Shown here piece by piece: positions 40,866 to 51,623 of a stretch of DNA of 64,000 bases. Origin of the DNA: Azotobacter vinelandii CA (GTDB lineage Bacteria; Pseudomonadota; Gammaproteobacteria; Pseudomonadales; Pseudomonadaceae); NCBI RefSeq assembly GCF_000380335.1, contig NC_021149.1, positions 682,001 to 746,000 on the forward strand, read 5' to 3'. The position numbers and the translations under genes are program-made. The notes under the pieces are model-generated. The model saw nothing but the letters and a program-made list of their open reading frames with translations, was not told the DNA's origin and did no database searches. Each line of letters starts with the position of its first letter. The first letter of the stretch is position 1.

Positions 40866-41605
40866 GCGATCTGGAAAGGATCTACGGCGTGCATGCCGTC
40901 GAGGCCCTGCTGCGCCATCACCCGCGCAGGGTCAAGCGCCTCTGGCTGGCCGAAGGGCGTCAGGACCCGCGGGTCCAGGCGCTGCTCGAACTGGCCCGGC
41001 AGGCCCGGATAGCGGTCGGCCAGCGCGAGCGTCGCGAGCTGGACGAATGGGCCGAGGGCGTCCATCAGGGGGTGGTCGCCGAAGTCAGTCCCAGCCAGGT
41101 CTGGGGCGAGGCGATGCTCGACGAACTGCTCGATCGCTGCGAGGGACCGCCGCTGCTGCTGGTTCTCGACGGCGTCACCGACCCGCACAATCTGGGAGCC
41201 TGCCTGCGTACCGCCGATGCGGCCGGTGCGCAGGCGGTAATAGTGCCCAAGGACAAGTCGGCCACCCTGAACGCCACGGTGCGCAAGGTCGCCTGTGGCG
41301 CCGCCGAGGTGGTGCCGCTGGTGGCGGTGACCAACCTGGCGCGGACTCTGGAGAAGCTCCGCCAGCGTGGCCTGTGGACGGTCGGCACTGCCGGCGAGGT
41401 CGAGCAGGAGCTTTACGGGGTGGACCTGCGCGGTCCGACCGTGCTGATCATGGGCGCCGAGGGCAAGGGCATGCGCCGGCTGACCCGCGAGCACTGCGAT
41501 TATCTGGTGCGCCTGCCGATGGCCGGCAGCGTCAGCAGTCTCAACGTCTCCGTCGCCACCGGCGTCTGCCTGTTCGAGGCCGTGCGTCAGCGATCCAGGC
41601 CATGA
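40862..41605 (+). CDS. rlmB: 23S rRNA (guanosine-2251-2'-O)-methyltransferase
   Basis: 247-residue SpoU (SPOUT) family methyltransferase with an N-terminal L30e-like substrate domain. Signature motifs: NLGACLRTADAAG (motif 1), IMGAEGKGM (motif 2) and the SSLNVSVA knot motif (motif 3). It methylates Gm2251 in the peptidyl-transferase P loop. Coupled to rnr by an ATGA overlap. Confidence 0.95.
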   Translation: MSDLERIYGVHAVEALLRHHPRRVKRLWLAEGRQDPRVQALLELARQARIAVGQRERRELDEWAEGVHQGVVAEVSPSQVWGEAMLDELLDRCEGPPLLLVLDGVTDPHNLGACLRTADAAGAQAVIVPKDKSATLNATVRKVACGAAEVVPLVAVTNLARTLEKLRQRGLWTVGTAGEVEQELYGVDLRGPTVLIMGAEGKGMRRLTREHCDYLVRLPMAGSVSSLNVSVATGVCLFEAVRQRSRP

Positions 41606-41622
41606 GGGCGGGGAAGCGTGCC

Positions 41623-41651
41623 TTGCTTCCCTCCGGCCCCTTCTCTAGAAT
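41623..41651 (+). promoter_or_regulatory. sigma-70 promoter of the rpsF operon
   Basis: TTGCTT and TAGAAT with a 17-base spacer. The -35 lies inside a GGGAAGC/GCTTCCC hairpin (41611-41631) that may terminate rlmB transcripts. Transcription would start near 41658, giving a leader of about 110 nt before rpsF. Confidence 0.7.
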
Positions 41652-41652
41652 T

Positions 41653-41678
41653 GCGCCCCTTGTCCCGAGCCGGGGCGC
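41653..41678 (+). promoter_or_regulatory. hairpin in the rpsF leader, possible S6:S18 autoregulatory site
   Basis: GCGCCCC / GGGGCGC, 7-bp stem, at the start of the leader, followed by CCG-containing sequence. In many bacteria the S6:S18 complex binds a stem with an exposed CCG in the rpsF leader and represses its own operon. The structure here is compatible but not a proven match. Confidence 0.35.
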
Positions 41679-41767
41679 AGCGTTCCGGCTTCCGACAAGT
41701 CCAACGAGTCATTCACTCCTTGCCTGACCGCATCGCGTCGGCAGGCTGCAATCCGTAAGGAGCATCT

Positions 41768-42178
41768 ATGCGTCATTACGAAATCATCTTCCTGGTCCAT
41801 CCGGATCAGAGCGAGCAGGTCGGCGGCATGGTGGAACGCTACACCAAGCTGATCGAAGAAGACGGCGGCAAGATCCATCGTCTGGAGGACTGGGGTCGTC
41901 GCCAGTTGGCCTATGCCATCAACAACGTGCACAAGGCCCACTACGTGCTGATCAACGTCGAGTGCAGCGGCAAGGCTCTGAGCGAGCTGGAAGACAACTT
42001 CCGCTACAACGACGCCGTCATCCGCAACCTGGTCATCCGTCGCGACGAAGCCATCACTGGTCAGTCCGAGATGCTCAAGGCCGAAGAAAACCGCAGCGAG
42101 CGTCGCGAGCGTCGCGAGCGTCCCGAGCACGGTGGCCACGAAGGCCTCGATGGCGACAGCGACAAGGCTGACGAGTAA
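41768..42178 (+). CDS. rpsF: 30S ribosomal protein S6
   Basis: 136 residues beginning [18 protein letters not shown], the standard S6 fold that pairs with S18 on the 30S platform. The C-terminal tail (after about residue 105) is charged and contains a tandem repeat of RRE units ([15 protein letters not shown]), encoded by repeated 9-base units. It ends in Asp/Glu/Lys; some S6 proteins receive extra glutamates there. First gene of rpsF-rpsR-(DUF2232)-rplI. Confidence 0.97.
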   Translation: MRHYEIIFLVHPDQSEQVGGMVERYTKLIEEDGGKIHRLEDWGRRQLAYAINNVHKAHYVLINVECSGKALSELEDNFRYNDAVIRNLVIRRDEAITGQSEMLKAEENRSERRERRERPEHGGHEGLDGDSDKADE

Positions 42179-42206
42179 TTCCCGGATCTATTGAGGAGCA
42201 ATTCCC

Positions 42207-42437
42207 ATGGCACGTTTCTTCCGTCGTCGCAAGTTCTGCCGCTTCACCGCCGAAGGCGTGAAGGAGATCGACTTCAAGGATCTCAACACCCTGAAGGCCT
42301 ACATCTCCGAAACCGGCAAGATCGTTCCCAGCCGTATCACCGGTACCAAGGCCCGTTATCAGCGTCAGCTGGCCACCGCCATCAAGCGTGCCCGCTACCT
42401 GGCCCTGCTGCCCTACACCGACAGCCACGGCCGCTGA
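42207..42437 (+). CDS. rpsR: 30S ribosomal protein S18
   Basis: 76 residues, [23 protein letters not shown], the complete S18 of gammaproteobacterial length, with the RNA-binding helix [20 protein letters not shown]. Follows rpsF by 28 bases with a GAGGAG ribosome binding site. Binds S6 and 16S rRNA in the platform. Confidence 0.97.
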   Translation: MARFFRRRKFCRFTAEGVKEIDFKDLNTLKAYISETGKIVPSRITGTKARYQRQLATAIKRARYLALLPYTDSHGR

Positions 42438-42472
42438 TGACGGGCGGTCGACGAAGCAAGGGATAGAATCGC

Positions 42473-43363
42473 ATGCGCGTTCTGGCCGAGTTCATCATGC
42501 GTGGTCGCATGCAGGCCGGCCTCGTAGTCGTCGGCTGCGCCGCTCTGCCACTGCTGTTCTGGCTGAGCGCGGCGGCAGGCAGTCTGGTGCTTCTGCGCCG
42601 CGGCCTGGGCGATGCCTTCGGCATCGTCGCCCTGGCCCTGCTGCCGGGAGCGGTCTGGTGGTACTTCGGCGAGCCGCGCACCCTGCTGTTGCTGCTCGGC
42701 ACCCTGGGGTTGGCCCAACTGCTGCGCAGCAGCGTGTCCTGGCGGCTGGTGCTGATGAGCAGCGTGCTGGTCGGCCTGGCCTATGCCCTGGTGCTGGAGG
42801 AGGTGTTCCGCGCGCCCATCGAGGCCATGGCCGGCGAGTTGCGGCAGCTCATGCCCCAACTGCTCCAGTCGGCCACTCCGCTCTCGGCGGACGAGCAGAC
42901 GCGCCTGGGGGCTCTGCTGGTACCCGTGCTGACCGGCATGCTGGCGGCGCTGCTGCAGATCGTCAGTCTGCTCGCCCTGGTGCTCGGCCGCTACTGGCAG
43001 AGCCTGCTGTACAACCCGGGCGGCTTCGCCCGCGAGTTCCGCGCGCTGCGCCTGCCCGGGCCGTGGGCCCTGGCGCTGCTGGCGGGCATGCTGCTCGCTC
43101 CCAGCATGGGCATCCGGATGGCCATGCTGGCGCCGCTGTGCAGCGTACCGCTGGTCTTCGCCGGCATAGCCCTGATACACGGGCTGGTGGCGCAGGGGCG
43201 GCTGGGGCGGTTCTGGCTGGTGGGGCTGTACGTGACGCTGCTGCTGTTCATGCAGTTGACCTATCCGTTGCTGATGGTTTTGGCCATCGTCGACAGTCTG
43301 ATTGATTTTCGCGGTCGCCAGACGCCCAAGGGTGGCTCCGGAGCTGCGAACGGTGAAGGTTAA
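42473..43363 (+). CDS. DUF2232 membrane protein
   Basis: 296 residues with about seven hydrophobic helices and almost no large soluble domain. Matches the YybS/DUF2232-like membrane protein that pseudomonads carry between rpsR and rplI. Function unknown; its fixed place inside a ribosomal operon suggests a role tied to growth. The start has only a moderate ribosome binding site (AAGGGA). Confidence 0.8.
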   Translation: MRVLAEFIMRGRMQAGLVVVGCAALPLLFWLSAAAGSLVLLRRGLGDAFGIVALALLPGAVWWYFGEPRTLLLLLGTLGLAQLLRSSVSWRLVLMSSVLVGLAYALVLEEVFRAPIEAMAGELRQLMPQLLQSATPLSADEQTRLGALLVPVLTGMLAALLQIVSLLALVLGRYWQSLLYNPGGFAREFRALRLPGPWALALLAGMLLAPSMGIRMAMLAPLCSVPLVFAGIALIHGLVAQGRLGRFWLVGLYVTLLLFMQLTYPLLMVLAIVDSLIDFRGRQTPKGGSGAANGEG

Positions 43364-43384
43364 AAGTTAAGAGGTAAGACTCAA

Positions 43385-43831
43385 ATGGAAGTCATCCTGC
43401 TGGAAAAGATCACCAACCTCGGCAATCTGGGCGACAAGGTGAATGTAAAGAGCGGTTACGCGCGCAACTTCCTGCTGCCGCAGGGCAAGGCCACCGCGGC
43501 CACCGCCGAGAACGTCGCGGCGTTCGAAGCCCGTCGTGTCGAACTGGAGCGCCTGGCGGCCGAGAAGAGGTCCTCCGCCGAATCCCGCGCGGCCCAGTTG
43601 AACGAACTGGAAATCACCATCACCGCCACCGCCGGCGATGAAGGCAAGCTGTTCGGCTCCATCGGCACCGCCGACATCGCCGATGCCTTGACCGCCGCCG
43701 GCCTGGACGTGGCGAAGAGCGAAGTGCGCCTGCCCAACGGCACCATTCGCCAGACCGGCGAATACGACGTGGCCCTGCACCTGCACACCGACGTCGAGGC
43801 CAGCATCCGCCTGGTCGTGGTCGGCGGCTAA
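43385..43831 (+). CDS. rplI: 50S ribosomal protein L9
   Basis: 148 residues starting [30 protein letters not shown], split for clarity into the N-terminal rRNA-binding domain (about 1-50), a long connecting helix and a C-terminal domain (about 80-148). L9 helps frame maintenance. Last gene of the ribosomal operon; a strong hairpin follows. Confidence 0.97.
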   Translation: MEVILLEKITNLGNLGDKVNVKSGYARNFLLPQGKATAATAENVAAFEARRVELERLAAEKRSSAESRAAQLNELEITITATAGDEGKLFGSIGTADIADALTAAGLDVAKSEVRLPNGTIRQTGEYDVALHLHTDVEASIRLVVVGG

Positions 43832-43878
43832 GCAAGCGCCGCTCCGTCTGGCGGCCTGGCCGCCGGACGCCTAACATC

Positions 43879-43907
43879 GGGCACGCTCCGCCACGCGGAG
43901 CGTGCCC
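43879..43907 (+). terminator. intrinsic terminator after rplI
   Basis: GGGCACGCTCCG / CGGAGCGTGCCC, perfect 12-bp stem with a 5-nt loop, followed by GTTGTCTTTCT. It ends the rpsF operon 36 bases before dnaB. Confidence 0.85.
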
Positions 43908-43942
43908 GTTGTCTTTCTGCACTCCCGGAATTCTCGCCAGCC

Positions 43943-45334
43943 ATGAACGACATCAGTCCCCCCGAGCAATACGACCTGGAAACCGCCGCCCTCAAGGTGC
44001 CGCCGCATTCCATCGAGGCCGAGCAGGCCGTGCTGGGCGGCCTGATGCTGGACAACAACACCTGGGAGCGGGTGCTCGACCAGGTGTCCGACGGCGACTT
44101 CTACCGTCACGACCACCGCATGATCTTCCGCGCCATCACCGTACTGGCCGAGCGCAACATGCCGTTCGACGTGGTCACCCTGTCCGAGCAACTGGACAAG
44201 GAGGGGCATCTGGAGCAGGTCGGCGGCCTGGCCTACCTGGGGGAACTGGCCAAGAACACGCCCTCGGTGGCCAACATCAAGGCCTATGCGCAGATCGTCC
44301 GCGAGCGCGCCACCCTGCGTCAGTTGATCGCCACCAGCAACCGGATCGCCGACAGCGCCTACGCGCCCCAGGGCCGCACCGGCGACGAGATCCTCGACGA
44401 GGCCGAGCGGCTGATCTTCCAGATCGCCGAGGCGCGGCCCAAGACCGGCGGGCCGATGGCGATCAACGACATCCTGGTCAAGGCCATCGACCGCATCGAC
44501 TCACTGTTCAACTCCGGCGATGCCATCACCGGGCTGTCCACCGGCTTCACCGACCTGGACGAGCAGACCAGCGGCCTGCAGCCGGCCGACCTGGTCATCG
44601 TCGCCGGGCGTCCGTCCATGGGCAAGACCACCTTCGCCATGAACCTGGTGGAGAACGCCGTGCTGCGCAGCGACAAGGCGGTGGTGGTGTATTCCCTGGA
44701 AATGCCCGCCGAATCCATCGTGATCCGTATGCTCGCCTCGCTCGGGCGCATCGACCAGACCAAGGTGCGCGCCGGCCGTCTGGACGACGACGACTGGCCG
44801 CGGCTGACCTCGGCGGTCAACCTGCTCAACGAGCGCAAGCTGTTCATCGACGACACCGCCGGCATCAGCCCGGCGGAAATGCGCGCGCGTACCCGGCGCC
44901 TGGCCCGCGAGCACGGCGAGATCGCCATGATCATGGTCGACTACCTGCAACTGATGCAGATTCCCGGTTCCGGCGGCGACAACCGGGTCAACGAGATTTC
45001 CGAGATATCCCGTTCGCTGAAGGCGCTGGCCAAGGAGTTCAACTGCCCGGTGATCGCGCTCTCGCAGCTCAACCGCTCGCTGGAGCAGCGTCCCAACAAG
45101 CGTCCGGTGAACTCCGATCTGCGCGAATCCGGAGCCATCGAGCAGGATGCCGATGTCATCATGTTCGTCTATCGCGACGAGGTCTATCACCCGGAGACGG
45201 AGTTCAAGGGGGTCGCCGAAATCATCATCGGCAAGCAGCGCAACGGCCCGATCGGTACCACCCGGCTGGCTTTCCTCGGCAAGTATTCGCGCTTCGAGAA
45301 CCTGGCGCCGGGCAGTTACCAGTTCGACGAGTGA
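43943..45334 (+). CDS. dnaB: replicative DNA helicase
   Basis: 463-residue hexameric 5'-3' helicase. N-terminal DnaB domain (about 15-120, HSIEAEQAVLGGLMLDNN), linker, and RecA-like ATPase with Walker A GRPSMGKTTFA, Walker B MIMVDYLQLM and the arginine-finger region SQLNRSLEQRPNKRP. No intein. Directly after the rplI terminator, so it probably has its own promoter in or near the 35-base gap, or relies on read-through. Confidence 0.97.
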   Translation: MNDISPPEQYDLETAALKVPPHSIEAEQAVLGGLMLDNNTWERVLDQVSDGDFYRHDHRMIFRAITVLAERNMPFDVVTLSEQLDKEGHLEQVGGLAYLGELAKNTPSVANIKAYAQIVRERATLRQLIATSNRIADSAYAPQGRTGDEILDEAERLIFQIAEARPKTGGPMAINDILVKAIDRIDSLFNSGDAITGLSTGFTDLDEQTSGLQPADLVIVAGRPSMGKTTFAMNLVENAVLRSDKAVVVYSLEMPAESIVIRMLASLGRIDQTKVRAGRLDDDDWPRLTSAVNLLNERKLFIDDTAGISPAEMRARTRRLAREHGEIAMIMVDYLQLMQIPGSGGDNRVNEISEISRSLKALAKEFNCPVIALSQLNRSLEQRPNKRPVNSDLRESGAIEQDADVIMFVYRDEVYHPETEFKGVAEIIIGKQRNGPIGTTRLAFLGKYSRFENLAPGSYQFDE

Positions 45335-45401
45335 GGCACTGGACAGCCTGGCCGGCGCCGCTTAGCGTCAAAGGAGGAATTCGTCGCACAGGGAGTCCGA
45401 T

Positions 45402-46616
45402 ATGACCGCTCCGGCGCGTCCTTCCGCCCTGACCGCCGGCTTGCGCGCCCTGCCGGCCGGGATCTGGGCGCTGGGGTTCGGCTCGATGCTCATGGACATC
45501 TCCTCCGAGCTGATCCACAGCCTGCTGCCGCTGTTCATGGTCGGCGTGCTCGGTACCTCGCTGGTGACGGTGGGCATCGTCGAAGGCGTGGCCGAGGCCA
45601 CCGCGGCCTTCGCCAAGGTGTTCTCCGGCGCGCTCAGTGACTACCTGGGGCAGCGCAAGCGGCTGGTGGTGTTCGGCTATGCCCTGGCGGCCTTCAGCAA
45701 GCCGCTGTTTCCCCTGGCGACGAGCATCGACTGGGTGTTCGCCGCGCGTTTCGCCGACCGCGTCGGCAAGGGCATCCGCGGCGCCCCGCGCGATGCGCTG
45801 GTCGCCGATCTGGTGACGCCGGCGCTGCGCGGTGCGGCCTACGGACTGCGCCAGGCGCTCGACTCCCTGGGCGCGGTGATCGGCCCGTTGCTGGCGCTGC
45901 TGTTCATGGCCTGGTTCGCCAACGACATCGAGGCGGTGATGTGGGTGGCAGTGATCCCGGCCTTCCTCACCGTGGTCCTGCTGCTTCGCTGTGTGCAGGA
46001 GCCAGCGCGCGCGGAAAGCGGGAAGGACGCCCGGCCACCGCTGCGCCTGGGCGACGTGCGTCGGTTGGGCCGGGCCTACTGGTGGGTGGTGGGCATCGGC
46101 GCGGTGTTCACCCTGGCGCGCTTCAGCGAGGCCTTTCTGATCCTGCGCGCCGAAGACGTGGGAGTGCCCCTCGGTCTGGTGCCGCTGGCGCTGGTGGTGA
46201 TGAACCTGTTCTATGCCTTGTGCGCCTATCCGGCCGGCCGGGCCGCCGACCGTCTCGATGCGCGTCGACTGCTGCTGGTCAGCCTGGCGTTGCTGATCCT
46301 CGCCGATCTGCTGCTGGCCGCTGCCGACGATCCCTGGCTGGCCTTTGTCGGCGCCGCTCTGTGGGGGCTGCACATGGCCTTCAGCCAGGGCCTCCTGGCC
46401 AAGCTGGTGGCCGACAGCGCGCCGCTGGCGCTGCGCGGCACCGCCTTCGGCTTCTTCAATCTGCTCGGTGGCCTGGCGCTGCTGGCGGCCAACGTGATCG
46501 CCGGCGCTCTGTGGCAGCAGTTCGGCGCTGCCGTCACCTTCCTCGGCGGTGCCGCCTTCGCCACGCTGGCGGCCCTGGGGCTGCTGGCCTGGGACGGACG
46601 GGCCAGGGCTGCGTGA
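45402..46616 (+). CDS. MFS transporter
   Basis: 404 residues, about 12 hydrophobic helices, with the MFS loop motif between helices 2 and 3 (GALSDYLGQRKRL) and DRVGKGIRGAPRDALVADL, which is typical of a subgroup of drug or organic-anion exporters found beside metabolic genes. A long cytoplasmic loop divides the two halves (about 197-225). The substrate cannot be inferred. A GGAGG ribosome binding site lies upstream, but far from the ATG (about 22 nt), and GGAG is also seen at about 9 nt. Convergent with ygiQ, only one base apart. Confidence 0.82.
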   Translation: MTAPARPSALTAGLRALPAGIWALGFGSMLMDISSELIHSLLPLFMVGVLGTSLVTVGIVEGVAEATAAFAKVFSGALSDYLGQRKRLVVFGYALAAFSKPLFPLATSIDWVFAARFADRVGKGIRGAPRDALVADLVTPALRGAAYGLRQALDSLGAVIGPLLALLFMAWFANDIEAVMWVAVIPAFLTVVLLLRCVQEPARAESGKDARPPLRLGDVRRLGRAYWWVVGIGAVFTLARFSEAFLILRAEDVGVPLGLVPLALVVMNLFYALCAYPAGRAADRLDARRLLLVSLALLILADLLLAAADDPWLAFVGAALWGLHMAFSQGLLAKLVADSAPLALRGTAFGFFNLLGGLALLAANVIAGALWQQFGAAVTFLGGAAFATLAALGLLAWDGRARAA

Positions 46617-46617
46617 A

Positions 46618-48891
<2,274 letters not shown>

Positions 48892-49102
48892 GGCGGTGAC
48901 CGGCGGGGATTGCGAAGGGCGCGCAATATAGCACAAAAAATGAGCAAAAGACTGAGCGCAATAGTTGGTTATGTCAGGGTGCCGACTCGGCCCGACCGCT
49001 CTGGATGAGGTATCCGCACGCTCACCCGCATCGCCGCGCCGCGCCGTGGGCGGCGGTGCTCGAGCCTGATGACGAGAGGGCCCTGGGGTGCGGGAAATGG
49101 GA

Positions 49103-49129
49103 CGCTGGTACGCCTGCGGCGTACCAGCG
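49103..49129. repeat. 27-bp perfect inverted repeat
   Basis: CGCTGGTACGCC-tgc-GGCGTACCAGCG, 12-bp stem and 3-nt loop, no T tract. Could be an operator, a transcript hairpin or a repeat-family member; it encloses no gene. Confidence 0.65.
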
Positions 49130-49217
49130 AATCTGTTCCAGATGTGGGATCTGATGCGAATGATGGGAAAGAGCCTGAAAATCGTGCGGATACTTCCCCG
49201 AACTCTGTGGAAAGGCC

Positions 49218-49226
49218 TGTGGATAA
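49218..49226 (-). promoter_or_regulatory. DnaA-box sequence
   Basis: TGTGGATAA, the complement of the strict DnaA box TTATCCACA. A weaker relative (TGTGGAAAG) lies 13 bases before it. Confidence 0.4.
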
Positions 49227-49410
49227 ACCTGGGAACAAGTTTTCCATCCGGGAGCGCTCGCGGCTTCTGGCGTGCCTGGGAGAAAAGTGCGCGGGAAGAC
49301 GGTGAAATGGATTGGAACAGGCGGTTTTCCTGGCGTCGAGGGTGGTCGCCGCACGGCTCCGGCATCGTCCTGGAGGCCATGGGGTTGTCCAGCGTAACTG
49401 TGGAGCAGGC

Positions 49411-49419
49411 TGTGGATAA
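49411..49419 (-). promoter_or_regulatory. DnaA-box sequence
   Basis: A second perfect TGTGGATAA in the same intergenic region, in the same orientation, with a weaker relative (TGTGGAGCA) 12 bases before it. The pair-like arrangement repeats that seen at 49218. Confidence 0.4.
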
Positions 49420-49440
49420 GCTGCGCAAGAATGGCGCGAG

Positions 49441-49465
49441 CCCGCCAGGGACGGGCCCTGGCGGG
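49441..49465 (-). terminator. strong hairpin downstream of rlmG
   Basis: CCCGCCAGGG / CCCTGGCGGG, perfect 10-bp stem with a 5-nt loop, 18 bases past the rlmG stop. There is no T tract on the minus strand. Confidence 0.5.
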
Positions 49466-49482
49466 TATCGCTCGTTTCTTGT

Positions 49483-50607
49483 TCAGCGAATCGCCTTGAG
49501 GATGACGAACTTGGGCGTCGCTCCCACCTGCTCGACCCGGGAGAACAGCTTTTTGAGCTTGATGTGGTAGCCCAGGTGGCGGTTGCCGACGATCCACAGG
49601 GCGCCGCCCGGCACCAGTGCCGCGCGCGCCTGTTGGAACATGCGCCAGGCCAGAAAGTCGCCGACCACCTGCTGCTGGTGGAACGGCGGATTGCACAGCA
49701 CCGCCTCCAGGGAGCGCTCGGCCTGTCCGGCCAGGCCGTCGGCGGCGCGGATTTCCACCGGGCGTTCGCCGAGCGTCGCGCGCCAGTTCTCCGTGGCCGA
49801 TTGCACGGCCATGTAGGATTCGTCGACCAGCGTCAGCCGCGCTTCGGGATTGGCCAGCGCGCAGGCGATGGCCAGCACCCCGTTGCCGCAGCCGAGATCG
49901 GCGACCCGCGCACTGCCGAGGTTGCCGGGCAGATGGGAAAGAAAGGCGCGGGTACCGATGTCCAGCCCTTCGCGGCAGAATACGTTGGCGTGGTTGAGCA
50001 GCTCGACGGGGGGCCGGTCGAGGCGGTAGCGGGTCGGGTAGGGCGAGCGCGGCGCGGGCTTCGGCTCCGGCGTGGCGAACAGCAGGCGCGCCTTCTTCTC
50101 CGCCAGCGAGGCCTGCACCGGGCCGACGTAGCGCTCGAGCAGGTCGCCCGCGGCGCGCGGCAGGTGCTTGAGCATGGCCGCGGCGATCACCCGGGCGCCC
50201 GGTGCCAGCCGGCCGTGCAGGCGGATCAGCTGTTCTTCGAGCAGGGCCAGGGTCTTGGGCACGCGGATCAGCACCCGCTCGAAGGGACCCTCGGCGACCG
50301 CGCTGGCCGGCACGAAGGCTACCGCTTCCGCCGCCAGGCCGTTGCGTTGCAGGTTGTCGCGCAGGGCGAGCCGGCCCAGATGGGAGTCGCCGCTGCTGGT
50401 CACCCGGGCATGGCCGGCCAGGGAACAGGCCAGCGCGCCGAAGGCGTCGTTGAGCACGAGGACCCGCGTTTCCGCGGGCAGGCCTTGCGCGTGCAGGTGC
50501 CGCAGCAGGTACTCGTCGGCGGCATCGAAGGCCAGCAGGGGATCGTCGCGCCGCGCTGGCTGGCGCTGCAGCTCGAGACGGGCGAACGGGGTATCGAGAA
50601 TGGGCAT
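49483..50607 (-). CDS. rlmG: 23S rRNA (guanine-1835-N2)-methyltransferase
   Basis: 374 residues, two-domain RsmC/RlmG-type methyltransferase: a degenerate N-terminal copy and an active C-terminal half with motif I DLGCGNG and catalytic NPPFH. Length and the C-terminal GNRHLGYH segment fit RlmG (m2G1835) better than the shorter RsmC. Start at the ATG at 50607 (MPILDTPFARLEL); the longer frame includes the divergent promoter region. Divergent from the ferredoxin reductase gene. Confidence 0.85.
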   Translation of the reverse strand: MPILDTPFARLELQRQPARRDDPLLAFDAADEYLLRHLHAQGLPAETRVLVLNDAFGALACSLAGHARVTSSGDSHLGRLALRDNLQRNGLAAEAVAFVPASAVAEGPFERVLIRVPKTLALLEEQLIRLHGRLAPGARVIAAAMLKHLPRAAGDLLERYVGPVQASLAEKKARLLFATPEPKPAPRSPYPTRYRLDRPPVELLNHANVFCREGLDIGTRAFLSHLPGNLGSARVADLGCGNGVLAIACALANPEARLTLVDESYMAVQSATENWRATLGERPVEIRAADGLAGQAERSLEAVLCNPPFHQQQVVGDFLAWRMFQQARAALVPGGALWIVGNRHLGYHIKLKKLFSRVEQVGATPKFVILKAIR

Positions 50608-50748
50608 GGCGGGGAAAAGGGCGTTTGTCCTATACCAAAGAAGAGGCCGGCGTTCGCGCCGGGCGGTCGTACCGCTCCGGCCGCGAGCGCCGGCCCGGAT
50701 ACTGTCATGGCTTTCGCCCGGAGATCCGCGGCGAATGAGGAGCGAAGT

Positions 50749-51525
50749 ATGACCGCCAGCGAAGACAAGTTCACCCGGCAGACGCTGCTCGAGGTCTGGC
50801 CCTGGACGGACACCCTGTTCAGCCTGCGCTGTACGCGCCCGCCGGAGTTCCGTTTCCGTGCCGGCCAGTTCGCCCGTCTCGGCCTGTGCAAGGCCGACGG
50901 CGGTACCGTCTGGCGCGCCTATTCGATGGTCTCGGCGCCGGCCGACGACTACCTGGAGTTCTTCTCCGTGGTGGTGCCGGGCGGCGAGTTCACCAGCGAG
51001 CTGTGCCGCCTCGGGCCCGGCGATGCGCTGCTCGTCGAGCGCCAGCCCTATGGCTTCCTCACTCTCGACCGCTTCCCAGACGGCCGTGACCTGTGGCTGC
51101 TGGCCACCGGCACCGGGCTCGGGCCTTTTCTGTCGATCCTGCGCGATCCGGAGGTCTGGCAGCGGTTCGAGCGCATTCTGCTGGTGCACAGCGTGCGCAC
51201 CGAGGGCGAACTGGCCTACCGCGGGCAGATCGGCGAACTGCCGGCGCGCATGCAGCCACCGGATGGCCGGGCACGGCTGCAATATCTGCCGCTGGTGACC
51301 CGCGAGGCCGTGCCCGGGACCCTGCATGGGCGCATCACCACGCTGCTCGACAACGGCGAACTGGAGCGCGCCGCCGGTCTGGCGCTCGATCCGGCCTGCT
51401 CGCGGCTCATGCTCTGCGGCAACCCGCAGATGATCAAGGACTGCCGGGAGCTGCTCAAGGCGCGCGGTCTGCAGCTCAGCCTGAGCCGCAAGCCGGGGCA
51501 GGTGGCGGTGGAAAACTACTGGTAG
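50749..51525 (+). CDS. fpr: ferredoxin-NADP+ reductase
   Basis: 258-residue FAD enzyme that moves electrons between NADPH and ferredoxin or flavodoxin. FAD motif RAYSM, NADP-binding GTGTGLGPFLS and CGNPQMIKD. It ends in VENYW, with a C-terminal aromatic residue. As I recall, the crystallised A. vinelandii FPR has a different sequence and ends in Lys, so this would be a second, FprB-like enzyme. A GAGGAG ribosome binding site precedes the ATG. In a diazotroph such enzymes can influence reductant supply to nitrogenase, but nothing here links it to nif genes. Confidence 0.87.
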   Translation: MTASEDKFTRQTLLEVWPWTDTLFSLRCTRPPEFRFRAGQFARLGLCKADGGTVWRAYSMVSAPADDYLEFFSVVVPGGEFTSELCRLGPGDALLVERQPYGFLTLDRFPDGRDLWLLATGTGLGPFLSILRDPEVWQRFERILLVHSVRTEGELAYRGQIGELPARMQPPDGRARLQYLPLVTREAVPGTLHGRITTLLDNGELERAAGLALDPACSRLMLCGNPQMIKDCRELLKARGLQLSLSRKPGQVAVENYW

Positions 51526-51623
51526 CGGGTGTGCCTCTTGGCCTGGGCGGCGGCCGCTGGCAGAGTCGTATCCTCAGGGCGGCCGTCCGGCCGCCGGCAA
51601 GTCTTGCGTGAGGGATACATCCG

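Larger units (their letters stand above)
48892..49482. other. 590-bp intergenic region with hairpins and DnaA-box sequences
   Basis: Between the leftward ygiQ and the leftward rlmG. The first 70 bases are AT-rich and would hold the ygiQ promoter. The rest contains a 27-base perfect hairpin, two DnaA-box sequences and a terminator-like hairpin after rlmG, listed separately. Short frames exist but none is convincing. Confidence 0.55.

Noticed and set aside
48892..49482. Chromosomal replication origin in the ygiQ-rlmG gap
   Set aside because: Only two strict DnaA boxes, no AT-rich unwinding region near them, and no dnaA, dnaN, parAB or rpmH nearby. Kept only as a DnaA-box cluster.
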